Shown piece after piece: positions 56,732 to 64,000 of a stretch of DNA of 64,000 bases. Numbering within the stretch: position 1 is the first letter of the stretch; each line of letters begins with the position of its first letter. The notes below the pieces were generated by a model that worked only from the letters and a program-made list of their open reading frames with translations, ran no database searches and was not told the DNA's origin. This stretch comes from Culex pipiens pallens (Eukaryota > Arthropoda > Insecta > Diptera > Culicidae): assembly GCF_016801865.2 (NCBI RefSeq), contig NC_068939.1:155254240-155318239 (forward strand), read 5' to 3'. The position numbers were made by a program, and so were the translations under genes.

Positions 56732-58084
56732 GGGTAATTCTCCGCCAACTCACACAGCAGTTGCCCCGACCCCTCTTCGATTTGCGTGAAACTTTGTCCT
56801 AAGGTGTAACTTTTGTCCCTGATCACGAATCCGAGGTCCGTTTTTTGATATCTCGTGACGGAGGGGCGGTACGACCCCTTCCATTTTTGAACATGTGAAA
56901 AAAGAGGTGTTTTTCAATAATTTGCAGCCTGAAACGGTGATGAGATAGAAATTTGGTGCCAAAAGGACTTTTATGTAAAATTAGACGCCCGATTTGACGG
57001 CGCACTCAGAATTCCGAAAAAACCTATTTTTCATCGAAAAAATCACAAAAAAAAGTTTTAAAAATCCTCCCATTTTCCGTTACTTGACTGTAAAAAATTT
57101 TGGAACATGTTATTTTATGGGAAATTTAATGTACTTTTTGAATCTACATTGACCCAGAAGGGTCATTTTTTCATTTAGAACAAAATTTTTCATTTTAAAA
57201 TTTCGTATTTTTTCTAACTTTGCAGGGTTATTTTTTAGAGTATAGCAATGTTCTACAAAGTTGTAGAACAGACAATTACAAAAATTTTGATATATAGACA
57301 TAAGGGGTTTGCTTATAAACATCACGAGTTATCGCGATTTTACGAAAAAAAGTTTTGAAAAAGTTGGTCGTCATCGATCATGGCCGTTCATGGTCACCCG
57401 CGACAGACACGGACGACGAAACAAAGAGAAACGCAAAAAGTAACTTTTTCAAAACTTTTTTTCGTAAAATCGCGATAACTCGTGATGTTTATAAGCAAAC
57501 CCCTTATGTCTATATATCAAAATTTTTGTAATTGTCTGCTCTACAACTTTCTAGAATATTATTATACTCTTAAAAATAAACCTGCAAAGCTAGAAAAAAA
57601 CACGAAATTTTAAAATGAAAATTTTTGTTCTAAATGAAAAAATGACCCTTCTGGGTCAATGTAGATTCGAAAAGTACATTAAATTTCCCATAAAATGACA
57701 TGTTCAAAAAATTTTACAGTCGAGTAACGGAAAATGGGTGAATTTTTAAAACTTTTTTAGTGTTTTTTTCGATGAAAAATACGTTTTTTTTCGGAATTCT
57801 GAGTACGCCATCAAATCGGGCGTCTAATTTTACATAAAAGTCCCTTTGACACCAAATTTCTATCTCATCACAGGTTCAGGCTGCAAATTATTGAAAAACA
57901 CCTCTTTTTCGCATGTTCAAAAATGGAAGGGGTCGTACCACCCCTCCGTCACGAGATATCGAAAAACGGACCTCGGATTCGTGATCAGGGACAAAAGTTA
58001 CCCCTTAGGACAAAGTTTCACGCAAATCGAAGAGGGGTCGGGGCAACTTTTCCCGATTTCGTGTGAGTTGGTAGAGAGTTACCC
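56732..58084 (-). mobile_element. Foldback element B5, 1353 bp
   Basis: Type 2 end left, type 1 end right, spacer in the B3 orientation (about 57365-57445). The right arm carries more changes than the left. Flanks TAGT and ATTT do not match, so no duplication is evident. Confidence 0.92.
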
Positions 58085-58849
58085 ATTTGCAATGCTAAAA
58101 AATGAAAATTTTGAGAAATTTTCATATTTTCCTGAAAAACATATTTTTATAATTTTAGAATGAAGACTAACAGTTTAAAAAGATCAAATATTAAACATTA
58201 CGCTCTTTTAAACGTCAAGTTGTTTGAAAATTTTCTCAATATTTCTAAAACAATATTTTTAGGAACAGACAATAATGGACATGGTTTTTTTCAGTTAAAA
58301 GGTGGCTGTAATTTGAAATCGGTACACTGTGGAGTACTTTTCGATTGCAAATTAGATTTTAGATTCAAAAATGAAATAACAAAATTTTTCAAGTATGATT
58401 CAAGATTTTTTTTAAAGGACCTTTAAACCAAATTTTCAATTTTTGCTTTTTGGGTGTTTTTAAAAATTCCTATCATACCTTTTTTCGCATTTTTTGTCTT
58501 TGCCCAATCTTACTTTTTTTGAAAACTAATGATTGTCAATTTCCGAACATTATTTGGTTTATAGGACCTTTTCAAAAAAAAAAAAAAACTCTAGAATTCT
58601 ACTTTTCCAAAAAAAAAAAAACATTGATGGATTGTAAGATTTTTTTTTCTAAAAATGGTAATTTAAAAATCATTAAAAACTTTGTTTAAATAGTCTTCAT
58701 CTATACCTACAACTGGATTGTGATCCGAAAATTCCTTTTTGTATGGACAGTAGGGTGATAAGAAAAAAATAAAATTTTGAAAAGCCAAATAAAAAAATAC
58801 AAAATAAACAAAATGGTCATAATTAGCCGATTTCGTAAAGAATTGCTCA
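58085..58849 (+). repeat. Decayed right half of a family A-like repeat
   Basis: Ordered blocks follow the A right arm: AAGACTAACA, ACATTACGCTCTTTTAAA (centre), ATTGCAAATTAGATTTTA, then ATACCTACAACT, CCGAAAATTCC, TTTGTATGGACAG and CCGATTTCGTAAAGAATTGC. It is strongly diverged from A2/A3 and closest at the end to the fragment at 1-60. Confidence 0.6.
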
Positions 58850-59213
58850 CAGCGCACACACGCTTATTCACAAATAAAATTACTAGATAACAGCAAATGA
58901 TTCTTATATTTCAAAATTATATTAATGCAATAGAAGATCGACAGCCAGAGAGTCCACTGTATTACGTTTTGGATAATTCCTTCCTCACAAACACCATGTT
59001 GGTCACCAAGAAACTTACCTGAAAAAAGAAGAAAAGGAAATGAATTAGATATTTTTATTATTTTTATGTAAAGAGCAAAACAATCGTGAATGTTTTTCAA
59101 TTTTTATTAATGAAACTTTGTTCATGGATTCCCTTTTTCAATAGAAGCCATTTTGCATGATTAGTTTTTTTATACAATTTTTTGATCGATTTGGTATCAT
59201 CGGCAAAGATGTA
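58850..59213. other. Non-coding DNA with a short A-like piece
   Basis: 59141-59213 has AGAAGCCATTTTGCATGATT and TTTTTTGATCGATTTGGT, both typical of the outer left arm of repeat A, with the middle deleted. Confidence 0.5.
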
Positions 59214-59330
59214 CACAGTAAAAAAATCTGTGTAAAATCGCATGCAAAAGCATGCACATCACCTTTGTGAGCAAAAGCATGTAATATTGTATGAGAAAAC
59301 GTGTACACAAAAAGCATGTACCGAAGGAAA
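59214..59330 (+). repeat. Partial copy of the CACAG-AAAAAATCTG MITE
   Basis: CACAGTAAAAAAATCTG, then AAAATCGCATGCAAAAGC and ATGCACATCACCTT, match the left end of the MITE at 59481-59839. The remainder diverges. Confidence 0.6.
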
Positions 59331-59480
59331 AAAAATCAGGTCTGCTCACCCCAAAAATAACATCAACCTGGCTAGAGTCATATTCAGATTACCAAGTCCG
59401 CGCCCCAACTCTCTCGGCTATCTCGCCGCTATGTATAAGGTTTGATCTTCACCGATGTAGCTGTAGGTTCTCCATACATA

Positions 59481-59839
59481 CACAGCAAAAAATCTGATGG
59501 TAAAATCGCGTGCAAAAGCATGCACATCACCTTCGTCAAAATAAACACTTAATATTACACACTGAATGTAAAATTATTGCAAACACAAAAAAAGTTGCAA
59601 CCGACGGGATTCAAACCTAGCACCAACAGTAAGGACTGGCGCCTTTGCCCACTCGGCCATCAGACCGATGAAAAGATTTAGGTATAAACGCATATATGAG
59701 TTTGACATTTCGGTCAAGTAGGTTTCCCATACTACATATTTCGGGGTGTAAAATCACATAAAATTGCATGAAATAATGCAATATTTATTTTACACCCAAG
59801 CCTTTTACACGCAGCTGAATTACTACTTTTTTAGCTGTG
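59481..59839. mobile_element. 359-bp TA-flanked MITE carrying a tRNA-like segment
   Basis: Ends CACAGCAAAAAATCTG and, reversed, CACAGCTAAAAAAGTAG, with TA at 59479-59480 and 59840-59841. The interior holds TTTTACACCC and TGCAAAAGCATGCA palindromic words and, on the minus strand, a tRNA-like block. Confidence 0.75.
59590..59672 (-). other. tRNA-like pseudogene or SINE head
   Basis: On the minus strand TGGCCGAGTGG fits a Ser/Leu-type A box and GGTTTGAATCC nearly fits a B box, followed by AACTTTTTTT, a possible Pol III stop. Acceptor and T-arm pairing is poor, so it is not a functional tRNA gene. Confidence 0.55.
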
Positions 59840-60031
59840 TAGTATGCACTCAACACAGTATACGACGTACGGAAAACCTACTGTCATATTGGCATTGATC
59901 CAACCATTTTCACAGCGGCGAGATAGCCGAGCGGGTTGGGGCAGGGACTTGGTAATCTAAATATGACTCTCGGCAGGTTGATGTTATTTTTGGAGTGAGC
60001 AGACCTGTTTTTTAATTTTAATTAAATATAC

Positions 60032-60037
60032 TTTATT
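60032..60037 (-). terminator. Polyadenylation signal of the Jockey element
   Basis: AATAAA on the minus strand in TTCAATAAAG, about 25 nt before the element end, matching the gag-only element at 25674-25679. Confidence 0.7.
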
Positions 60038-60250
60038 GAATCTTTCTTATAATAATTACATTTGGTTTACATAATAAGTGGTCAGCTGTGGCTCTTCAGC
60101 TTTAGTTTGCTTTTCGTGATTTAAACACTGTTCATTTTCTTAACTTTAAAAGTATATGATTTATCATTTTTGTAACACTAGGTACAATGAGGAAAAAAAA
60201 AATTTAAGAAAACATAACCTAACCTAAAACTAACTTAATCTTACCATAAA

Positions 60251-62905
60251 CTAAACCAATCCTTGAATCAAGGGGTATTCAGATATAGCACATTTTTCTC
60301 TGAATTTCAAACATTTTTCTTGAATCTTCTGATCCAACATTTTTACTTCTGCTAATTCATGAACCTCACTTGATCTTGTCCAGCCAGGAACATTCAAAAC
60401 CATTTTGAGTACCTTGTTTTGGACACGCTGGAGCTTCAATTTATGAGTTCTAGCGCAACACTCCCAAACAGGTACTGCATACTCAATAACGGGGTAAATT
60501 ATTTGTTTGTAAACTGCTAGCTTATTTTTCAAAGATAGCTTTGATTTTCTGTTAATTAAAGGATACAAACACCTGATGAGAATGCTGCACTTGTTCAATA
60601 TTTTATCTACATGCTGCCGAAACAATAGTTTCGAGTCAAGTATGAGACCTAAATAGACAACTTCCTTTGACCAGGGTATTGAAACATCATTCATTTTAAT
60701 CAAAACATCATCCTTTGGGACAAATCGGGCCGATTTGGAAAGTGGAAAAATGATGGTTTGAGTTTTGGCTGCATTTATGCGAATTTTCCAGTCACCAAAG
60801 TATTCGGAAAGAACGTCAAGACCCTTCTGAAGACGGCCAACTAAATATCTGGTTATTTTACCCTTATAAATAACGGCAGTGTCATCAGCAAAAAGTGACA
60901 ACACACCATTACCAGGAAGAGTAGGCAAATCAGATGTAAAAATATTGTACAGAAGTGGGCCAAGAATACTTCCTTGGGGAACCCCAGCATCAATGTTGAA
61001 TAATCCAGAAGCAATCCCATTCAGAAAAACCCTGAACGATCTCTCCGAAAGATAGTGCTGGATAATTTTGATAAGATACATTGGAAACCCGTATAAATAC
61101 AGTTTATGTATCAAACCATCATGCCAAACATTGTCAAAAGCCTTCTCAACATCCAACAAAGCCATAGCAGTTGATTTAGACTCAAGCTTGTTCTGCTTGA
61201 TGATTTTAGTTACTCTCGTAAGCTGATGAGCAGTATTATGTCCCTTTCGGAAGCCAAACTGCTCGTTCAAAATTATATTATTATCGTTGGTAAAATCCAA
61301 AAGCCTTGAATAGATGACCTTCTCAAAGAGTTTGGACAGACTACTTAAAAGACTAATGGGACGATAACTTGTTGGCGATGTTGGATCTTTTTGAGGCTTC
61401 AAAATTGGTATGACTTTGCCCAGCTTCCAATTGGTGGGGAAGTAACCAAGTTGCAAACATTTATTGAAAATATTGGCTAGATATTGAAAGAACTGATCAC
61501 TCTGTTTTTTCAACACCAGATTAAAAATGTTATCAAAGCCTGGAGCTTTCATATTTTTCATTTGTTTAACTGCAACTTTGACTTCCTCACCAGAAACATG
61601 GGAATCTGCAGGAAATTCAAAGGTAGAGTCATTGATTGTTGAAATACTATTGGCTACTGATGTTTCTTTACGGCTGGTCATGGAAGCGCCAAGATTATGT
61701 GAACTAACAAAATGAAGCCCTAGTGCATTTGCCTTTTCCTCGGATGTAATCAAAGGAGAATCCTCAACAATAAGAGGAGGAATAGGCTTTGGTTTGTTTT
61801 TAAGAACTTTTGAAAGTTTCCAAAATGGTTTTGAATAATTCCCAAGCTGGCTTACATGTTTTGAAAATTCTTGATTTCTGATATTGTCAAGTCGGTCTTG
61901 TATGATTTTGTTCAAATTGTTCACTGAAATCTTTTTGTCATAGTCCCCAGTCCGTTGATATTGTCTCCTATAAACATTCCTAAGTCTAATCAAGTGTTTA
62001 GTATCTACGTCAATATCAGTTACCTTAAAATTAACAGGAACCTCCCGAACGTTGGCAGCCTCTGCTTGGTTGATAGCCTGCTGGATCACCTCCAGCGAAC
62101 GATCAATATCAGCAGAAGTTTCCGGGTGTTGATCATAGTCGATGTTGCTGTCTACCACTTGCTGAAACTGCTGCCAGTCAACGTTGTGGTAATCTTTCCG
62201 GGTTGGTTGCCGCTGCGGAGTAACGGAAGCTCCAACCTCCACAACCACCGGATAGTGATCAGAACTCAACTCTTCAAACACCTCAGGATGAGTCACGTTC
62301 TCAGCCATATTGGTAATGAAGAAGTCGATGATTGAGTGATTCCCAGACCGAGCCACCCTCGTTGGACGATCCGGACTCACAACGTTGTAGTATCCGTTTT
62401 GCAGATCGTTGTGCAGAATCACTCCGTTCCGATTCCTCCTGCTGTTGCCCCAAACTTCATGCTTCGCGTTGAGGTCACCAGCGATGATGTACTTTGCGCT
62501 CCGCCGTGTCAGCTTCTGGATATCGCCCTTCAGTTTTGCTGCTGAACCATCTCTGGAATTCACCTGACGTGGGCAGTATGCAGCAATGAAGAGTACTGGG
62601 CCAACCGAAGTGGGAATTTCCACCCCAACGGCCTCGATGATGTCCAGCTTGAAGTGTGGCAGCCGGCGTGGCTTGAGATCACGATGAACAGCGACAAGCA
62701 CACCTCCTCCTCCAGAGGTGGTCCTATCGAGCTGCGTCGCGATCTTGTAGTTTTGCAGATAAACTTTTTCACCGGGCTTCAGATGAGTTTCCGTGATGGC
62801 AGCTACGTCGATCTCCTTCTCGCGAAGAAAATCCACCAGCTCTAAATTCTTTCTCCTAATGGAGCAAGCGTTCCAATTCAGCAGCTTAAGGGACCTACGA
62901 TCCAT
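60251..62905 (-). CDS. ORF2: endonuclease / reverse transcriptase of Jockey-clade retrotransposon (884 aa)
   Basis: Nicks target DNA and copies element RNA into it (target-primed reverse transcription). Residues 1-230 are an apurinic-type endonuclease: LNWNACSI (N12), ITETHL (E39), GDLNAKHEVWGN (D144, N146), SIIDFFI (D194) and SSDHYPVV (D216, H217). Residues about 490-760 are a reverse transcriptase: YRPISLLSSLSKLFEK, NEQFGFRKGHNTAH, LLDVEKAFD (D585), GVPQGSILGPLL (641-652), LFADDTAV (D674, D675) and YLGLILD. The tail (KLQRVQNKVLKM) is typical of the clade, and there is no RNase H domain. The length is usual for Jockey ORF2. The start ATG (62903-62905) lies within the last 11 nt of ORF1, so translation by reinitiation or frameshift is likely. 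All catalytic residues are present and the frame is intact. Confidence 0.96.
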   Translation of the reverse strand: MDRRSLKLLNWNACSIRRKNLELVDFLREKEIDVAAITETHLKPGEKVYLQNYKIATQLDRTTSGGGGVLVAVHRDLKPRRLPHFKLDIIEAVGVEIPTSVGPVLFIAAYCPRQVNSRDGSAAKLKGDIQKLTRRSAKYIIAGDLNAKHEVWGNSRRNRNGVILHNDLQNGYYNVVSPDRPTRVARSGNHSIIDFFITNMAENVTHPEVFEELSSDHYPVVVEVGASVTPQRQPTRKDYHNVDWQQFQQVVDSNIDYDQHPETSADIDRSLEVIQQAINQAEAANVREVPVNFKVTDIDVDTKHLIRLRNVYRRQYQRTGDYDKKISVNNLNKIIQDRLDNIRNQEFSKHVSQLGNYSKPFWKLSKVLKNKPKPIPPLIVEDSPLITSEEKANALGLHFVSSHNLGASMTSRKETSVANSISTINDSTFEFPADSHVSGEEVKVAVKQMKNMKAPGFDNIFNLVLKKQSDQFFQYLANIFNKCLQLGYFPTNWKLGKVIPILKPQKDPTSPTSYRPISLLSSLSKLFEKVIYSRLLDFTNDNNIILNEQFGFRKGHNTAHQLTRVTKIIKQNKLESKSTAMALLDVEKAFDNVWHDGLIHKLYLYGFPMYLIKIIQHYLSERSFRVFLNGIASGLFNIDAGVPQGSILGPLLYNIFTSDLPTLPGNGVLSLFADDTAVIYKGKITRYLVGRLQKGLDVLSEYFGDWKIRINAAKTQTIIFPLSKSARFVPKDDVLIKMNDVSIPWSKEVVYLGLILDSKLLFRQHVDKILNKCSILIRCLYPLINRKSKLSLKNKLAVYKQIIYPVIEYAVPVWECCARTHKLKLQRVQNKVLKMVLNVPGWTRSSEVHELAEVKMLDQKIQEKCLKFREKCAISEYPLIQGLV

Positions 62906-64000
62906 ACTGGATGACGAACGAGGTCAGCACTTCAATCTGCTGGGTCTTGGTTTTGCATCCACGCAGTGCAGCGGACATCTGTTTGAAAATATTGAGGAGT
63001 TCGGTTGAGGTGTAAAGATCATTACCATTTTCCTCAACTGCTGGTTCTTGGGTTGGTCTTGGCTCCTGGCTGAAGCCCGGTGGTGGCGGTCTCGGCTCCT
63101 GGCTGGAACCCGGCCGTGGATGATTCATCTCAGCTCTCTTCCTGGGATCCAACGGCAACGGTGCCAAGTTCGGGACCTGGCGTCGCGGTTGAAGAGGTGG
63201 AAAATTTTGCTCCACCAGGGCTGGAGGAGTTCTACGACGCTGAGGCTGATTCTTCGTCGATGCTTGCTGCCGAATTTTCACGAACTCAGCTCTCTTGGGG
63301 CACTTTCGGTCGGTTGACGAGTGCTCACCGTTGCAGTTGAGGCACTTCACCAGCGAATCTTGGATGCACTGGGATGTGATGTGCGCATCGGTACCACATT
63401 TGGCGCAACGACGCTTTAGGTGGCAGTTCTTACCTCCGTGCCCGAAGCCCAGGCAGTTGAAGCATTGTGTGACGTCACGATGCACTGGTCGGTATCGCTC
63501 CCACGACACGATAATGTTGAAAACCGCTCGGATTGCCTTCAGCTCAGGAAGCGTCGTCGATCCCTTAGCCAAATGCAGCAGGTAGAGCTGGTCACGGTAC
63601 TTGATGTCTTTGTTGCGTCGGCTCATTTTGTGCACGGCCAACACATCCAGTTTCAAAACTTTTAGCTCGGCAGCTAATTCCTCCACTGGCATGTCGTACA
63701 GACCTCTGACGACGATTTTGTACGGCTTATCCATGGCGACATCATGGGTAAAGTACTCCGCCTCGTTTTCGGTCAAGTAATCCTTGACCAGTTGATAGTG
63801 CTGCCTGGATTGCACCAGCACCTTAAATCCGTCCTGACACAGACGAATGTTGCCTTGGACTTTCCCAGACTTGATGAGTTCAACCAGCCCCGCACGAAAG
63901 TCGATCGTTGTTGCTGATTGCCGCACATAAAAAGGAGGCAGTTTCTCCTTTCGCTGTTTCACTTCATTCTCCTTTGCTTCCGCTACCTGGTCCTCGTCAG
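62895..64000 (-). CDS. ORF1: gag-like zinc-knuckle protein, N-terminus beyond the window
   Basis: RNA-binding gag-like protein of the same element. 367 codons plus stop are inside the window; the frame is open to the edge (residues VAEAKENEV precede KQRKEKLPP), so the true start is not visible. A PRE_C2HC-like region is followed by three Cys-His boxes, CFNCLGFGHGGKNC, CAKCGTDAHITSQC and CLNCNGEHSSTDRKC, then a proline-rich stretch (PRPPPPGFSQEPRP) and the conserved C-terminus ELLNIFKQMSAALRGCKT. It is clearly homologous along its length to the gag-only ORF at 25939-27162. It stops at TAG (62895-62897), overlapping the ORF2 start by 11 nt. Confidence 0.95.
   Translation of the reverse strand, partial: DEDQVAEAKENEVKQRKEKLPPFYVRQSATTIDFRAGLVELIKSGKVQGNIRLCQDGFKVLVQSRQHYQLVKDYLTENEAEYFTHDVAMDKPYKIVVRGLYDMPVEELAAELKVLKLDVLAVHKMSRRNKDIKYRDQLYLLHLAKGSTTLPELKAIRAVFNIIVSWERYRPVHRDVTQCFNCLGFGHGGKNCHLKRRCAKCGTDAHITSQCIQDSLVKCLNCNGEHSSTDRKCPKRAEFVKIRQQASTKNQPQRRRTPPALVEQNFPPLQPRRQVPNLAPLPLDPRKRAEMNHPRPGSSQEPRPPPPGFSQEPRPTQEPAVEENGNDLYTSTELLNIFKQMSAALRGCKTKTQQIEVLTSFVIQYGS

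Larger units (their letters stand above)
59338..60007. repeat. Inverted pair of tRNA-like repeats with a MITE between them
   Basis: 59338-59430 (minus) and 59914-60007 (plus) are about 90 percent identical inverted copies of a 94-bp unit starting AGCGGCGAGATAGCCGAG. The A-box-like TAGCCGAGCGG is present, but no good B box. The Jockey retrotransposon begins immediately outside the right copy, after CAGACCTG. Confidence 0.8.
60008..64000 (-). mobile_element. Jockey-clade non-LTR retrotransposon, 5' end outside the window
   Basis: Minus strand: ORF1 (gag-like) runs in from the window edge, ORF2 (endonuclease and reverse transcriptase) overlaps its end by 11 nt, then a 3' UTR of about 240 nt with AATAAA and an A/T-rich tail ending next to CAGACCTG at 60007. 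Neither ORF has a stop or frameshift, so the copy may be recent. Target duplication cannot be judged because the 5' end is not in the window. Confidence 0.93.

Noticed and set aside
34484..58163. A 70-73 codon frame (TPNFYLITVSGCK...) present in most B arms
   Set aside because: It begins at TTG, has no recognisable domain, and its repetition is explained by copying of the whole arm rather than by selection on a protein.
59590..59672. A functional tRNA-Ser or tRNA-Leu gene
   Set aside because: The A and B boxes are present, but acceptor and T-arm stems do not pair.

Overview
The window looks like mosquito (Culicidae) chromosomal DNA, probably culicine and possibly Culex. It is AT-rich and crowded with short TA-, TTAA- and 8-bp-flanked DNA elements, a tRNA-derived SINE and Jockey-type non-LTR retrotransposons. 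The assignment to mosquito rests on the general style of these repeats and is an inference; no host protein-coding gene could be recognised. The only well-supported coding regions belong to retroelements. The rest reads as intergenic or long-intron DNA: patches of higher-GC, non-repetitive DNA (about 0.3-1 kb, 8.3-10.3, 12.9-14.4, 22.7-23.5, 29.5-30.3, 35.4-36.6, 42.7-43.8, 49-50.2 and 54-55.8 kb) separated by nested transposons.

Layout. 1-8.3 kb: a decayed long-palindrome repeat (A0) holding a SINE with a 7-bp duplication, then a 2.7-kb TA-flanked inverted-repeat element and a TTAA-flanked MITE. 10.4-12.9 kb: a nonamer (AGCAAAAAT) satellite carrying a second SINE. 15.9-21.2 kb: three copies of a MITE with CCCG...CAGACGG ends, one of them split by a 2256-bp TIR element with splice-site-like signals. 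21.5-22.5 kb: a hAT-type MITE with another MITE inside. 24.9-27.4 kb: a hAT-type element with an 8-bp duplication, interrupted by a 1587-bp Jockey-like retroelement that has an intact gag and no reverse transcriptase ORF. 30.8-40.1 kb: long foldback repeats (family A, about 1.9 kb; family B, 1.35 kb) nested in one another. 43.8-48.8 kb: heptamer (AAAAACT) satellite arrays, one holding a family B element, followed by a GAGAGTT array. 50.4-58.8 kb: two more B elements, a 1264-bp hAT-type MITE and a decayed A half. 59.2-60.0 kb: an inverted tRNA-like repeat with a MITE inside. 60.0-64.0 kb: a Jockey-clade retrotransposon on the minus strand with intact ORF2 (endonuclease plus reverse transcriptase) and an ORF1 that runs off the window edge.

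How the parts relate. The 60-64 kb element encodes the nucleocapsid-like protein and the endonuclease/reverse transcriptase needed for target-primed retrotransposition. The 25.6-27.2 kb element is a related gag-only copy with its own complete ends, so it would need enzyme supplied in trans. Nesting gives a relative order: hAT before gag-only Jockey, A3 before B2, heptamer array before B3, MITE D2 before the 2256-bp element, A0 before SINE 1. Several empty sites can be reconstructed exactly from the duplications.
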